From contig NZ_BORP01000004.1 of assembly GCF_018333235.1 (NCBI RefSeq), positions 186,001 through 250,000 on the forward strand: 64,000 nt of DNA. Reading direction: 5' to 3'. The notes below the pieces were generated by a model. The model saw only the letters and a list, made by a program, of their open reading frames with translations, ran no database searches and was not told where the DNA came from. The translations under genes were made by a program, and so were the position numbers. The DNA is from Ornithinibacillus bavariensis. Lineage in GTDB: Bacteria > Bacillota > Bacilli > Bacillales > Amphibacillaceae. Shown in pieces: positions 39,843 through 48,266 of the stretch (positions are counted from its first letter, which is position 1; the number at the start of each line of letters is the position of its first letter).

Positions 39843-40594
39843 CTACTCACCCACTTTCTCTTGTGGCTTTTTAACACCTGTAGCTTGATAAACACGATCC
39901 ACCCAAGACTTACCTTTACGTTCCTCAATTTCTAAAATTACTTTAATTGCATTTTCGTTATATTCCTTGTCTGCTTTTTCCTGTTTCTTCTTATATAGCT
40001 CTATGAACCTTTTATTCTTTTTCCGAAGGGCATTATTAACTGCGTTTAGGACAGCATTCCTCAAATGAGTCATCTCACTTATTAACCTTGTTTCATATGC
40101 CTTGTAAATAAAGCGTTTTTCTAATTCGGTAAGCTCGTTATAATCCCGTTTGGAATAACCGAAATTAACTGCAAAAAAAGCAAAGTCCCGTTCTTTCTCA
40201 TAGGACTTTGCAATTGCTTCTAGTTTTTTTTGCTTATTAGTTATCGGTTCGTTTGCCTGACTAGTATCGAAATATTCATAATCAATTAGCTCTAGCGGAA
40301 CAAAAAACCCAAATCTTCTTGAAGTTTACCAACTACGGCAGCATTAATGTTTCCGTAACCTTCCTCTTTTAATAAACTTTCAAAAATATCTTGTGCTTTT
40401 TTCCCAGCTATAGTTGTTTCTTTTGTCGTGTTATACAGACCAACTGTGAATAAGGCTTCGAGTAAGCTAAAGGATAAGATTCCCTGGGACTGACTTAATT
40501 CTGACATCATTGAGACCTTATGCATTGTTTCAACCGTTTTAATTTTATTCATGTTAAATCTTAATTCAAGATTATCTCCATCTACTACAAACAT
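39843..40594 (-). CDS. Tail assembly chaperone GT fusion by -1 frameshift (module A)
   Basis: The 100-residue G protein can be extended by a -1 slip at GGGTTTT (40304-40310). After the slip the frame is open from FVPLELIDYEY through FAFFAVNFGYSKRDY to the 76-residue frame that ends at 39843. The product is about 250 residues. This is the standard gpG/gpGT arrangement before the tape measure. The T part binds the major tail protein during assembly. The 76-residue frame alone has no ribosome site and is not a separate gene. Confidence 0.8.
40292..40594 (-). CDS. Tail assembly chaperone G (module A)
   Basis: 100 residues, starting MFVVDGDNLELRFN and ending ...LQEDLGFLFR. It lies between the major tail protein and the tape measure, the position of the G chaperone that keeps the tape measure soluble. 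Its last codons carry a slippery heptamer. ATG follows GAAAGGGGAA. Confidence 0.8.
   Translation of the reverse strand: MFVVDGDNLELRFNMNKIKTVETMHKVSMMSELSQSQGILSFSLLEALFTVGLYNTTKETTIAGKKAQDIFESLLKEEGYGNINAAVVGKLQEDLGFLFR
40304..40310 (-). promoter_or_regulatory. Slippery heptamer G_GGT_TTT for -1 frameshift
   Basis: On the minus strand the zero frame reads TTG GGT TTT TTG TTC CGC TAG. The heptamer GGGTTTT fits the X_XXY_YYZ rule exactly, and the -1 frame continues for about 150 codons. The zero-frame stop lies 10 nt further on. No strong downstream pseudoknot was worked out. Confidence 0.78.
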
Positions 40595-40610
40595 TCAACA
40601 TTCCCCTTTC

Positions 40611-41090
40611 TTATTCTCCAGCTGGAGCTTGTGGTGCATCTTCTAAATCAACTAAAGCACCTGTGCCTTGTAATGTTATGCTATAAGTTACTGCATCATC
40701 ATATGGTGCTTCAATCGGGTAACTAGTAAGAATAGCCAGTCCACCAAACATGTCTGTTTTCGCTTTTTGGTTAGTAACTTTAATAAGAACAGCATCATCA
40801 CCTTCATATAAAGCGAGTAATTGTTTATGTGAATCATGATTGCGCACATAAACACCGTCATTATCAATCGACCATTCTTTTGTTCCGCCTAGAAATTCCT
40901 TCCATCCACCTTCTGTGTCTTTTGAGGTAACCTCAATTGTATCCTTGTCACGATTGATGGTTAAGCCTTGCTGCCCTGCAATAGCTAGCAACTTTGTTCC
41001 CGTATGATCCCATAACGATAATAAAATATCTTTACCTGCAATTGCTTTCTGTAATTTACCTGTTAACTCTGAATATAGTTCTGTACTCAC
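40611..41090 (-). CDS. Major tail protein, TP901-1 family (module A)
   Basis: 159 residues. The pattern GKDILLSLWDHTGTKLLAIAGQQGLT followed by GGWKEFLGGTKEWSIDNDGVY is typical of TP901-1-type major tail proteins that build the tail tube. Its place before the chaperones fits. It differs from the 150-residue major tail protein of module B, which shows that two tubes are encoded. Confidence 0.88.
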   Translation of the reverse strand: MSTELYSELTGKLQKAIAGKDILLSLWDHTGTKLLAIAGQQGLTINRDKDTIEVTSKDTEGGWKEFLGGTKEWSIDNDGVYVRNHDSHKQLLALYEGDDAVLIKVTNQKAKTDMFGGLAILTSYPIEAPYDDAVTYSITLQGTGALVDLEDAPQAPAGE

Positions 41091-41096
41091 TAAGAA

Positions 41097-41516
41097 TCAC
41101 TCCTCAATTTTTAATTTAAATCCGTATGATACCTTAAATACAAATGATAATACGGCATGTTTTTCTTCCGTTTCAGGTTCCTTATAGTTAGAAACCAATC
41201 CACTCTCTACCTGATCCCATACTTCATATCCTTCTGGTAGATTGATATATTCCGTTAATGCTTCATCAACTGCCTGGATATTTTTATAATGCTCTACATT
41301 GTTATTAGCCGCCTCTGATAAAACATGAACATGGATAACATATTCATGGATAAACATGGTTTTTGTATTCCTTGGTTTAGAATTAACAAACTCAAGAAAC
41401 GCATAAGGTAAAGGCTCATTTATCGGGTTACCATCCAGGCATTTCAATCCAGTTCCTTCATGAATACGCTCTTGAATGGACTTGTGTAAGTCTAATAGAG
41501 ATAATTTTTTTAGCAT
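41097..41516 (-). CDS. Tail completion/terminator protein, DUF5072-like (module A)
   Basis: 139 residues, with NEPLPYAFLEFVNSKPRNTKT and EYVIHVHVLSEAANNNVEHY. This matches the small proteins (DUF5072 and related) that sit between head-tail connectors and the major tail protein and cap the tail. Here no connector or capsid gene lies before it; the scaffold gene ends only 29 bp upstream. Confidence 0.72.
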   Translation of the reverse strand: MLKKLSLLDLHKSIQERIHEGTGLKCLDGNPINEPLPYAFLEFVNSKPRNTKTMFIHEYVIHVHVLSEAANNNVEHYKNIQAVDEALTEYINLPEGYEVWDQVESGLVSNYKEPETEEKHAVLSFVFKVSYGFKLKIEE

Positions 41517-41545
41517 TACATTTCCTCATTTCGCCATTTCAACAA

Positions 41546-42115
41546 TCAAGCCTTAGGCGGTTTTCCTTTCAGCTTTTCTTTCATTTTTTCATTAGAAATC
41601 TTTTCTACTAATTCACTAAATACTTTTACAGCTTCGCCTGTTTTTTCAACATCTTCACGTACGACAAATTCAAGAATTTCTTCTGTTGCCGTAATACCGG
41701 ATGCAGATAAGGCCGTTGAAGCTTGCCTTCCAAGTTCATATTTATTTTGGGCTGCCTTCAGCTCTTCGTTTTCACGCTTTAGCCTCTTCAATTCGTTTTC
41801 CCATTTGTTCTCTGCATTTATCTTGGAAAGCCTTTTTGCTTCTTTAACTGCCTCTTCCTTGTCGATGATTGCCCGTGCTACACGAGCTTGGATTATCCTA
41901 TTAACTTGTTCTTGGGTGAAAGTATTTTCTTCGTTTTTATCGTTTTCAGGGTTTTTACTATCCCCTCTATACGGATCTTTGTCTTCACCATTATCTTCGG
42001 ATTTGTCCTTATCATCAGCAAAGAATTGCAAATCAAGTTTTAAGAGCTGACTACTTGATCCGCCGATATCATTTCGTTTAAAAAACGGTAAAGTTAAATG
42101 TAATAAAAATGACAT
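41546..42115 (-). CDS. Phage scaffold protein, DUF4355-like
   Basis: 189 residues. A short N-terminal stretch ends in LLKLDLQFFAD, a signature of DUF4355 scaffold proteins. A Lys/Glu-rich coiled coil follows (about 60-140: QEQVNRIIQARVARA, NELKRLKRENEELKAAQ). It would guide capsid assembly in an SPP1-type head. The ATG at 42115 has AAAAGGAG upstream. No major capsid gene follows, so it has lost its partner. Confidence 0.82.
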   Translation of the reverse strand: MSFLLHLTLPFFKRNDIGGSSSQLLKLDLQFFADDKDKSEDNGEDKDPYRGDSKNPENDKNEENTFTQEQVNRIIQARVARAIIDKEEAVKEAKRLSKINAENKWENELKRLKRENEELKAAQNKYELGRQASTALSASGITATEEILEFVVREDVEKTGEAVKVFSELVEKISNEKMKEKLKGKPPKA

Positions 42116-42239
42116 AGATATTCTCCTTTTTATAGTCTTGTTCGACTTTTGATTCCTTGCATCTTTTATTGCCATAAGCATGTTTTGGGCATAATAAAAG
42201 CACTATAGTGTTAGTGCTAGACAAGAATTCTAGATTTCC

Positions 42240-42338
42240 TTACCCCTTGGGAGGCATTCTCTTTTCTTTCTTTAGCTCATCTAATAATTTCAACAATCTA
42301 CTTAATTGATATTTGATAATGTTTCGAAGCACTTCCAA
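42240..42338 (-). CDS. Possible 32-residue ORF between portal and scaffold
   Basis: TTG-started frame reading LEVLRNIIKYQLSRLLKL and ending in RMPPKG. A weak AAGGGA lies 11 bases upstream. It is in the place where a minor head (MuF-type) gene is expected and could be the remnant of one. Low support. Confidence 0.2.
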   Translation of the reverse strand: MEVLRNIIKYQLSRLLKLLDELKKEKRMPPKG

Positions 42339-42365
42339 CTAGTTTTTATCCCTTATAGGCTTCTC

Positions 42366-43493
42366 CTACAAAATTTTGTTTCGGGTGAACACATAATCAA
42401 TATTCAAATATTCTTCTCGATCCACGCCAAAATTAGTAGGAATGGCAAACATCATTTTAAATCGTTTGACCATACCGTTATGGAATTTACGCTCTTTCAA
42501 CCGTGCTACATTTTCCAAAGTTTGCAGTGTAGACTTTGGGACTGAAGAGTTTCCAAAGTTCTGATCTGAAGTACTCGGTACCATCGAAATTTGGAAAATT
42601 AGTTTTTCCAATCTATCCAATAAGTATTCTCTTGCCTCGACTTCATACGGTTTATCAAAAAAATGGACTACTTTACTCTCACTATCTTTATTAGCTAAAC
42701 TTATCATCCGTTTATTTTTGATCGAAACCTCATCTAAATCTAGACCGAAAACTGAAAGGTTAGCATCTGCAAAATACTCAATTTCAAGTACTTCGTTGGA
42801 TAGCGCCTTCTCATAGGTATTAATTAATGTTTCCACATCTTCGAACGCTGATTTCCTTTCCTCATTCTCCACATATTCAATAATCGGGACATCACCAAAG
42901 AAATGCTGCTCTGCATCATCCTCAATAATTATTCCTCCAGAATCCGTTGTATAGAATTTCCGCTGCTCTTCTTTTGAATAAATAGTTCCAAAGGTATTGC
43001 CATCTGAGTCGTATAATACCCGTACCCCATATAATGGTTCCTGGGAAATGGTATTCTCGTAGATAACAAAAGCACTCTGAGGCTGTAAGTAGGTAACCCT
43101 TGTAGTTGCATCAACATCCTGGTAAAGAAACTCATAAGCATGTCCATAAATCGAACACATCTTTGAAAGCTCGGCATTTTTATCATTCAGTCTATTTCTC
43201 TTGGCAATCACTTTCAACTTTTCGTCCACTTTCTTATCTTCATGAATTGTTTTTATAGAATTTCCAAGAAAATAACCGTTCAATGTATCAACAATATACT
43301 TCGCATAGTTGACCACTAAACGGTTATCCGATTTACCCACATTTATTTCATCTTCATATGAAATGTCGTGTTTTCTTTTATACATATTCATCAGCCTATT
43401 ATATCTTGGGATTCTTGCTGCATGGTTATCAAGATAACCTTTCAATTTCTTACTTGTTAAGTACTCTTCAGGGTCCATTGTGAAAAATTCCAA
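42366..43493 (-). CDS. Portal protein, SPP1 Gp6-like, C-terminally truncated
   Basis: 375 residues. The N-terminal part is a standard SPP1-type portal (KKLKGYLDNHAARIPRY, NKLVVNYAKYIVDT-like NRLVVNYAKYIVDTLNGYF). The protein stops at DYVFTRNKIL, whereas relatives usually run on for roughly 70-100 residues after FTRN. The gene therefore seems cut near its end, and the minor head gene that normally follows is missing. It could still fold but probably cannot form a working head vertex. The partner terminase genes are not seen upstream. Confidence 0.82.
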   Translation of the reverse strand: MEFFTMDPEEYLTSKKLKGYLDNHAARIPRYNRLMNMYKRKHDISYEDEINVGKSDNRLVVNYAKYIVDTLNGYFLGNSIKTIHEDKKVDEKLKVIAKRNRLNDKNAELSKMCSIYGHAYEFLYQDVDATTRVTYLQPQSAFVIYENTISQEPLYGVRVLYDSDGNTFGTIYSKEEQRKFYTTDSGGIIIEDDAEQHFFGDVPIIEYVENEERKSAFEDVETLINTYEKALSNEVLEIEYFADANLSVFGLDLDEVSIKNKRMISLANKDSESKVVHFFDKPYEVEAREYLLDRLEKLIFQISMVPSTSDQNFGNSSVPKSTLQTLENVARLKERKFHNGMVKRFKMMFAIPTNFGVDREEYLNIDYVFTRNKIL

Positions 43494-43594
43494 TTACAGC
43501 CCTCCTTTAATAGTTAAAGTTTGTTTGTTTCGGGATAGATTCTTTATATCCTTACCTACGTGAATATAGGAAAAGGTATCATTATTTTAATGTT

Positions 43595-45433
43595 TTAAAG
43601 TTGTTGTCCTACATGCGACTGACAGAAGAAGCGATTAATTAACACTAAATCAATTCGTGCTAAATCATTTGGTATAACTTCTACAGTATGCCAATCCCTT
43701 GTGACCTTTCCACCCTCTTTACGAAGGTATTTTGTAAGGTCTATTTCTCCGTCTAACATATTAAATGGAACCTCAACCCCGTCAATTTTAACTACTAGCT
43801 TAGTTGGAAGTTTATCATATTCATAAATACCATATTCCATAGGGTGTGTATGAGCCGGGATGTTAAGGGCTGGAATGGTGACACTAAAGTCATGTGTATG
43901 ATTAGGCACTTGATGTGTGTGATTAGATACTGTGTGTGTATGTGGTTGCAATGTTAAAGTATGCCTATGTTGTAAGTGAATTGTGTTTAGTCTATGGAAA
44001 TGATAATCGTAATTCGGACCTTCCGGATCCTCAGTTAATACAAATGCGCCAGGTTGAAAGTCACCTACGCCACTTGATGTATTAACTCCACCGCCAGCAG
44101 AAGTAGTTTGACCTCCTCCAGCACTTGTGGTAACTCCTCCTCCCGCTGCCGTAGTTTTCGCCTCAACTATACTTTCACGCAAATACTGACCACCTGCTCT
44201 AGTAGCCCTTACGTGGGTACGAAACGGACTAGTTCTTATACGTAATTTTGATTCATTAACATATACCATATCAGCTGGAAACGGAAATTCAATAATCGCA
44301 GGAAAATTTGGATCGCAGTTCTCGTTATATGGGATAACGTTAATATTCGTAGCACCTTGCGAATACGCATCGTTAATCTGCTGTTTACGTTCGATATCCG
44401 CCTGTATAGTCGTAATATCATCAAGTCTATTTGCGATTTTATAATCGACGTTATATTCCTCGGATAAGTCCGGAATGTTCTCTTCAATAATACGTCCATA
44501 ATACGTTTTATTTTCGACTATTATCCGCGTAACTCCGTTTAATACTCGCCGTTCATGCGCATATTCCGGTAGGACGGATAAGTCCGCTGCATTAGCCGTA
44601 AAAGAAATCGTCGGCTCTTTCCATTTGTCGAGGAGAGCTTGCGCTGACGCTTTTAAGGACTCTGCGTCCTCAAACCGCCGGTCAATCCAAATATACGAAA
44701 TCTTTCCCCATTTCGCGATTGATTCGTCATCTTTTAAATAACGCATACCTCCGTTAACGTCCGCGATAGTAAGTCGATTAACGCCTTCTCCACTACCTTT
44801 CGGAATAATATAGTTAACAATCGACGATGGGTCGGATACTTCCTCGAACGAAATCATATCCTTTCCCCAACGGATTTCCGCCTTTACATCATCAGGTGCG
44901 CGCTTTAAGTTAAGCGTCCACGGATACGAGGTAGTATCAAAGGTAAACTCAAAAGGTTCGTTAAACGGTTCTGGTATCGATAGTATTGGCGCTAGTAATC
45001 CGTTCTCATTCTCGAAGGCGTAGTGGAAGTATCTTGTAAAATCAACGTCACCTAATCGCCAATGTTTCGTTTCTTGGCGGTCAAGTAGCGCCTGCAATAC
45101 ATACCGCGTAGTCTGATTCGTAAATTGATGATAACCGTCTAGTACATCGTCCATAAGCGTTGACAATACGTGATGACAGGTGTACGTTATTTTATCGTCC
45201 GATTCCGACTTCGATGTCATCGTCGGCATTATGCGGTAAAGTCCATAGTATCGTCCGGTAGGTGACGTGATGTCTACGTAATATAGGTGCGAACATAAAT
45301 CATTCTTTTTGTCGTTTTTAGGCAAAGAAAAAGACGCGGTCCACAATTCATTGACGCGTCTAGTAACGGATATATCGAAGGCGTTTTCGAGTACGCCTAT
45401 CTTGGTCATGTTTTTGTCTTTTATAATTAATAT
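43595..45433 (-). CDS. Tail endopeptidase/hub protein Tal with HxH tip (module B)
   Basis: About 604-612 residues. The first ~370 belong to the prophage endopeptidase-tail (Tal) group (KIGVLENAFDISVTRRVNELWTASFSL, GRYYGLYRIMPTM). A Gly/Ser/Thr linker with repeated TTSAGGG follows, then a tip with about ten H-x-H pairs (HLQHRHTLTLQPHTHTV, NHTHQVPNHTHDF), a metal-binding pattern of phage tail needles, and a globular end. The ATG at 45409 has no ribosome site. GGAGG lies 8 bases before an in-frame ATA at 45433, so the real start may be a mutated or rare one. Confidence 0.83.
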   Translation of the reverse strand: MLIIKDKNMTKIGVLENAFDISVTRRVNELWTASFSLPKNDKKNDLCSHLYYVDITSPTGRYYGLYRIMPTMTSKSESDDKITYTCHHVLSTLMDDVLDGYHQFTNQTTRYVLQALLDRQETKHWRLGDVDFTRYFHYAFENENGLLAPILSIPEPFNEPFEFTFDTTSYPWTLNLKRAPDDVKAEIRWGKDMISFEEVSDPSSIVNYIIPKGSGEGVNRLTIADVNGGMRYLKDDESIAKWGKISYIWIDRRFEDAESLKASAQALLDKWKEPTISFTANAADLSVLPEYAHERRVLNGVTRIIVENKTYYGRIIEENIPDLSEEYNVDYKIANRLDDITTIQADIERKQQINDAYSQGATNINVIPYNENCDPNFPAIIEFPFPADMVYVNESKLRIRTSPFRTHVRATRAGGQYLRESIVEAKTTAAGGGVTTSAGGGQTTSAGGGVNTSSGVGDFQPGAFVLTEDPEGPNYDYHFHRLNTIHLQHRHTLTLQPHTHTVSNHTHQVPNHTHDFSVTIPALNIPAHTHPMEYGIYEYDKLPTKLVVKIDGVEVPFNMLDGEIDLTKYLRKEGGKVTRDWHTVEVIPNDLARIDLVLINRFFCQSHVGQQL

Positions 45434-45500
45434 AGGACATACCTCCTAATAATAGACACCTCGGAAATGGTATCTATGAAAATTTCGCTATTTAATTCGG

Positions 45501-47384
45501 TTAATTAACCACTAAAGTGCCGCTAGTATTTACGGTTACGATTCGTCTAACACCTACACTATCAGTAATATAAAATCCATCGAATACATTCGCCCCCCGT
45601 AAGTTTTGCTTTCCTGTTTTTCCTTCTAAATCATTATTAAACAACTGAATATTTGATGTAGTAGCAGTAGATTGTACGCCATACTGGTTTTGATTACCAC
45701 TCACGTTCATTCTGACTTTATTATGCGCAATAAAACCATCAGAAGAGGATGATGTTAATAAAACACCACTTCTAGTATTATCAGTTTCTATAGCTGGAGA
45801 ATTTATTACATTATTATTTATAGAAAATCCTTTAACATAAGCTACATATAAACCGTGCCGTCCTGTGCCATTAATAATATTACCTTCAATAATAAAATTT
45901 GATGTTAACCCCATATTACGAAAGCCAACGTCAGGTTCATCTGTAAACACTGTTTCCCTAACAACATCTGTAATTTTATTTTTAACAAAATTCATATTTG
46001 AGACATAGAGAAGGTAAGCAGCACGATAAACATTTTTAAAAATATTGGATTCAATTGAAACATTATCTGCTAACCGGATAAAAATGGAATCCGTTAAAGA
46101 AGGTATGTCATTATCAAAGATATTTCCTCTAATTACAATGGATTCCATTTTTGAGACTACCCCACCAACAAACCAGGCTCCCGCTTCAATATCTCTCCCA
46201 ATAGTATTTCTGAAAATGTTATTGTCAATAATGATATTTTTACTAGTTTCGACAATAGTAGATGGATTAGAAATTATTACACCTCTTTGGCAATTTAAGA
46301 AAGAGTTATTTTGTATTATTGTGTCTCTGTATTTAAAAATACGAACACCTGCATAAGTCAAGTTTTCAAACGTATTCCCAATAATTTTTATATTTGAATT
46401 ATAAACTCCGTCCACTTGCCCGTGATCCCCTACACCAACCGCCCAAGCAGTTGTTCCTTCTGTACCGCTAGAGCCAAAATAACAGTCTTTTATAGTTACG
46501 TTTCTACTTGGAGTACTATCATAACTCCCAAAAGCGGGAAATCCCCCTTCTGAATGTGAAGAAATTTGAATAGCTTCCGAATATTCCCTCCCACCAGAAT
46601 CTTTGTATCCCAGAAATTGACAATTTTCAATCAGTACATCAGAACAACCGGAAACATCAAACCAATGTCCGAATATCATATCTTTGAATACCATATTTCT
46701 AGCTGTAATATTCTTCCCATGTCCTAAACTGATTCCACTAAAATTTGAAGGGAAATTTATAATGTTTCCATCCAAAGTTCCGCCTTCAAAGGTAATATTC
46801 CCATTTCCCTCATAGCCGGTATAGTTGCCACCATATTCACCATTTAGAAAAAAAGAGCCATCATGCGCTCGGAGTATTGTTGCATCACTATCCAATGTGA
46901 TATGCGTATTACTATAAACATTCAATACTGATGTTATTTTGTAAGTACCACTTGGGATGAAAATATGAACATTACTACTTTTAGCTAAGTTTAATGCATA
47001 CTGAATAATTTGCGTATCATCTGCCACACCATCCCCAATAGCACCAAGTGTTTTTATATTAATCCCTCGTTCTTTCAAATCTATATTTGTGTTTTCTATA
47101 GATGATGTAACTTGACTGTGTTCTGTATCTAACCTTGCTTTCAATTTAAGATATGCGTATCCATTTTCATCTACCCTAGCCTGTGCTGCCTCAACGCTAG
47201 AGTCACCATTAATAACAATAGTATCAAGTTGTGTCTGAGTATCTTCCGAAAGTTCCTTTGCCTCATTTGCAGTATTCAGCGCCTCGGTCGAATTTTGCTC
47301 CGCACGCTCACTCGCCAAGATGCTCTCGTTTATTTTCACCCGCCCTTTGTTGAGCGAGTCTTGTTTGTTAATTAATTCCGCCAT
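45501..47384 (-). CDS. Tail spike with right-handed beta-helix (pectate-lyase-like)
   Basis: 627 residues. The N-terminus (~1-110) is coiled and would attach to the baseplate. From GINIKTLGAIGDGVADDTQIIQ, the opening of pectate-lyase-3/spike beta-helix proteins, the protein reads as repeated GNxF/NNxF coils to about residue 570. It is probably a depolymerase or receptor-binding spike that degrades a surface polysaccharide; the active site is not identifiable. It lies between Dit and Tal, not after Tal, and looks more AT-rich than its neighbours, which suggests an insertion. Confidence 0.83.
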   Translation of the reverse strand: MAELINKQDSLNKGRVKINESILASERAEQNSTEALNTANEAKELSEDTQTQLDTIVINGDSSVEAAQARVDENGYAYLKLKARLDTEHSQVTSSIENTNIDLKERGINIKTLGAIGDGVADDTQIIQYALNLAKSSNVHIFIPSGTYKITSVLNVYSNTHITLDSDATILRAHDGSFFLNGEYGGNYTGYEGNGNITFEGGTLDGNIINFPSNFSGISLGHGKNITARNMVFKDMIFGHWFDVSGCSDVLIENCQFLGYKDSGGREYSEAIQISSHSEGGFPAFGSYDSTPSRNVTIKDCYFGSSGTEGTTAWAVGVGDHGQVDGVYNSNIKIIGNTFENLTYAGVRIFKYRDTIIQNNSFLNCQRGVIISNPSTIVETSKNIIIDNNIFRNTIGRDIEAGAWFVGGVVSKMESIVIRGNIFDNDIPSLTDSIFIRLADNVSIESNIFKNVYRAAYLLYVSNMNFVKNKITDVVRETVFTDEPDVGFRNMGLTSNFIIEGNIINGTGRHGLYVAYVKGFSINNNVINSPAIETDNTRSGVLLTSSSSDGFIAHNKVRMNVSGNQNQYGVQSTATTSNIQLFNNDLEGKTGKQNLRGANVFDGFYITDSVGVRRIVTVNTSGTLVVN

Positions 47385-47415
47385 ATTTAACCTTCCCTCC
47401 TACGCCCAATAAGGC

Positions 47416-48261
47416 TTACATATATTTGTCTCGGAATTTAACTCGCATTTTAATGTTTATACCGTTACCACCAATACTTACTTGATTCTCTCCTGAATAA
47501 AGAACAAATTCGCCAAAACTTAGGTCACCAAATACATTAACTCCGTTTCTTACCGCCGTGTAATTCTCGCAATCTATCTTCCAAGTTTCGTTATTAAATG
47601 GCGGTAAAGCGATTGTATTTCCATTTGCACTTATATTAAGACTAGTCGCTGACCCTTCGATTTCGAATTTCGGTTTAACGTTATAACCATCCACGGTAAT
47701 AATAAATGCCTTAGGCGAAGTAATATCAATCGCTCCACCAAGTCCATGGTGTCCAAGAAGGTAATTATATTCAAACGTCACCACATCGCTACCCCATACG
47801 ATTTCATCCGCATATATTCGTGAGTAAGCGAACGGGTCACTTGCTTTCAGCGGCAATACAAACGTACCAGCACGCGATATTCGGTTAACCGGTACCACAC
47901 CGCTAAGAGTCGCCTTATACAATTTATCTGGTTCATAATCGTAAACTAATTCGACTTCTTTCGGTCGCCCATACTCGTCGAGCAACATCGTATTCAATTC
48001 GCGTATTAATTGTTGCGCGTCTGCTAATGTCGCTTGGTTGTTAAAACCACATGATAAATTTAACTGACGCGCATCGAAATAACTTCCAAAATTATATTCG
48101 CCATGCCTACCCGGAATAACAAGCGTCTTATCCCGTGTTTGTGGTAGCGCAGGTTCTTCGGAATCGGCGAGTAAGTGAACGCCGAAGTCCGCTAACCTTA
48201 TACCGTTAATACTTACGCTAGATTCCGACAGTGGATCTCCTATAAACGTATAATTGGACAT
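47416..48261 (-). CDS. Distal tail protein, Dit (module B)
   Basis: 281 residues. The N-terminal part (SSVSINGIRLADFGVHLL, VIPGRHGEYNFGSYFDARQL) and the C-terminal ring (FGEFVLYSGENQVSI) follow the siphophage Dit plan. ATG at 48261 has GCGGAGGTG upstream and overlaps the tape measure stop by a few bases. It is clearly different from the Dit of module A. Confidence 0.87.
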   Translation of the reverse strand: MSNYTFIGDPLSESSVSINGIRLADFGVHLLADSEEPALPQTRDKTLVIPGRHGEYNFGSYFDARQLNLSCGFNNQATLADAQQLIRELNTMLLDEYGRPKEVELVYDYEPDKLYKATLSGVVPVNRISRAGTFVLPLKASDPFAYSRIYADEIVWGSDVVTFEYNYLLGHHGLGGAIDITSPKAFIITVDGYNVKPKFEIEGSATSLNISANGNTIALPPFNNETWKIDCENYTAVRNGVNVFGDLSFGEFVLYSGENQVSIGGNGINIKMRVKFRDKYM

Positions 48262-48266
48262 GCGAA

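Noticed and set aside
39843-40073. Separate 76-residue gene before the tape measure
   Set aside because: It has no ribosome site and lies in the frame reached by the -1 slip, so it is the end of the GT fusion.
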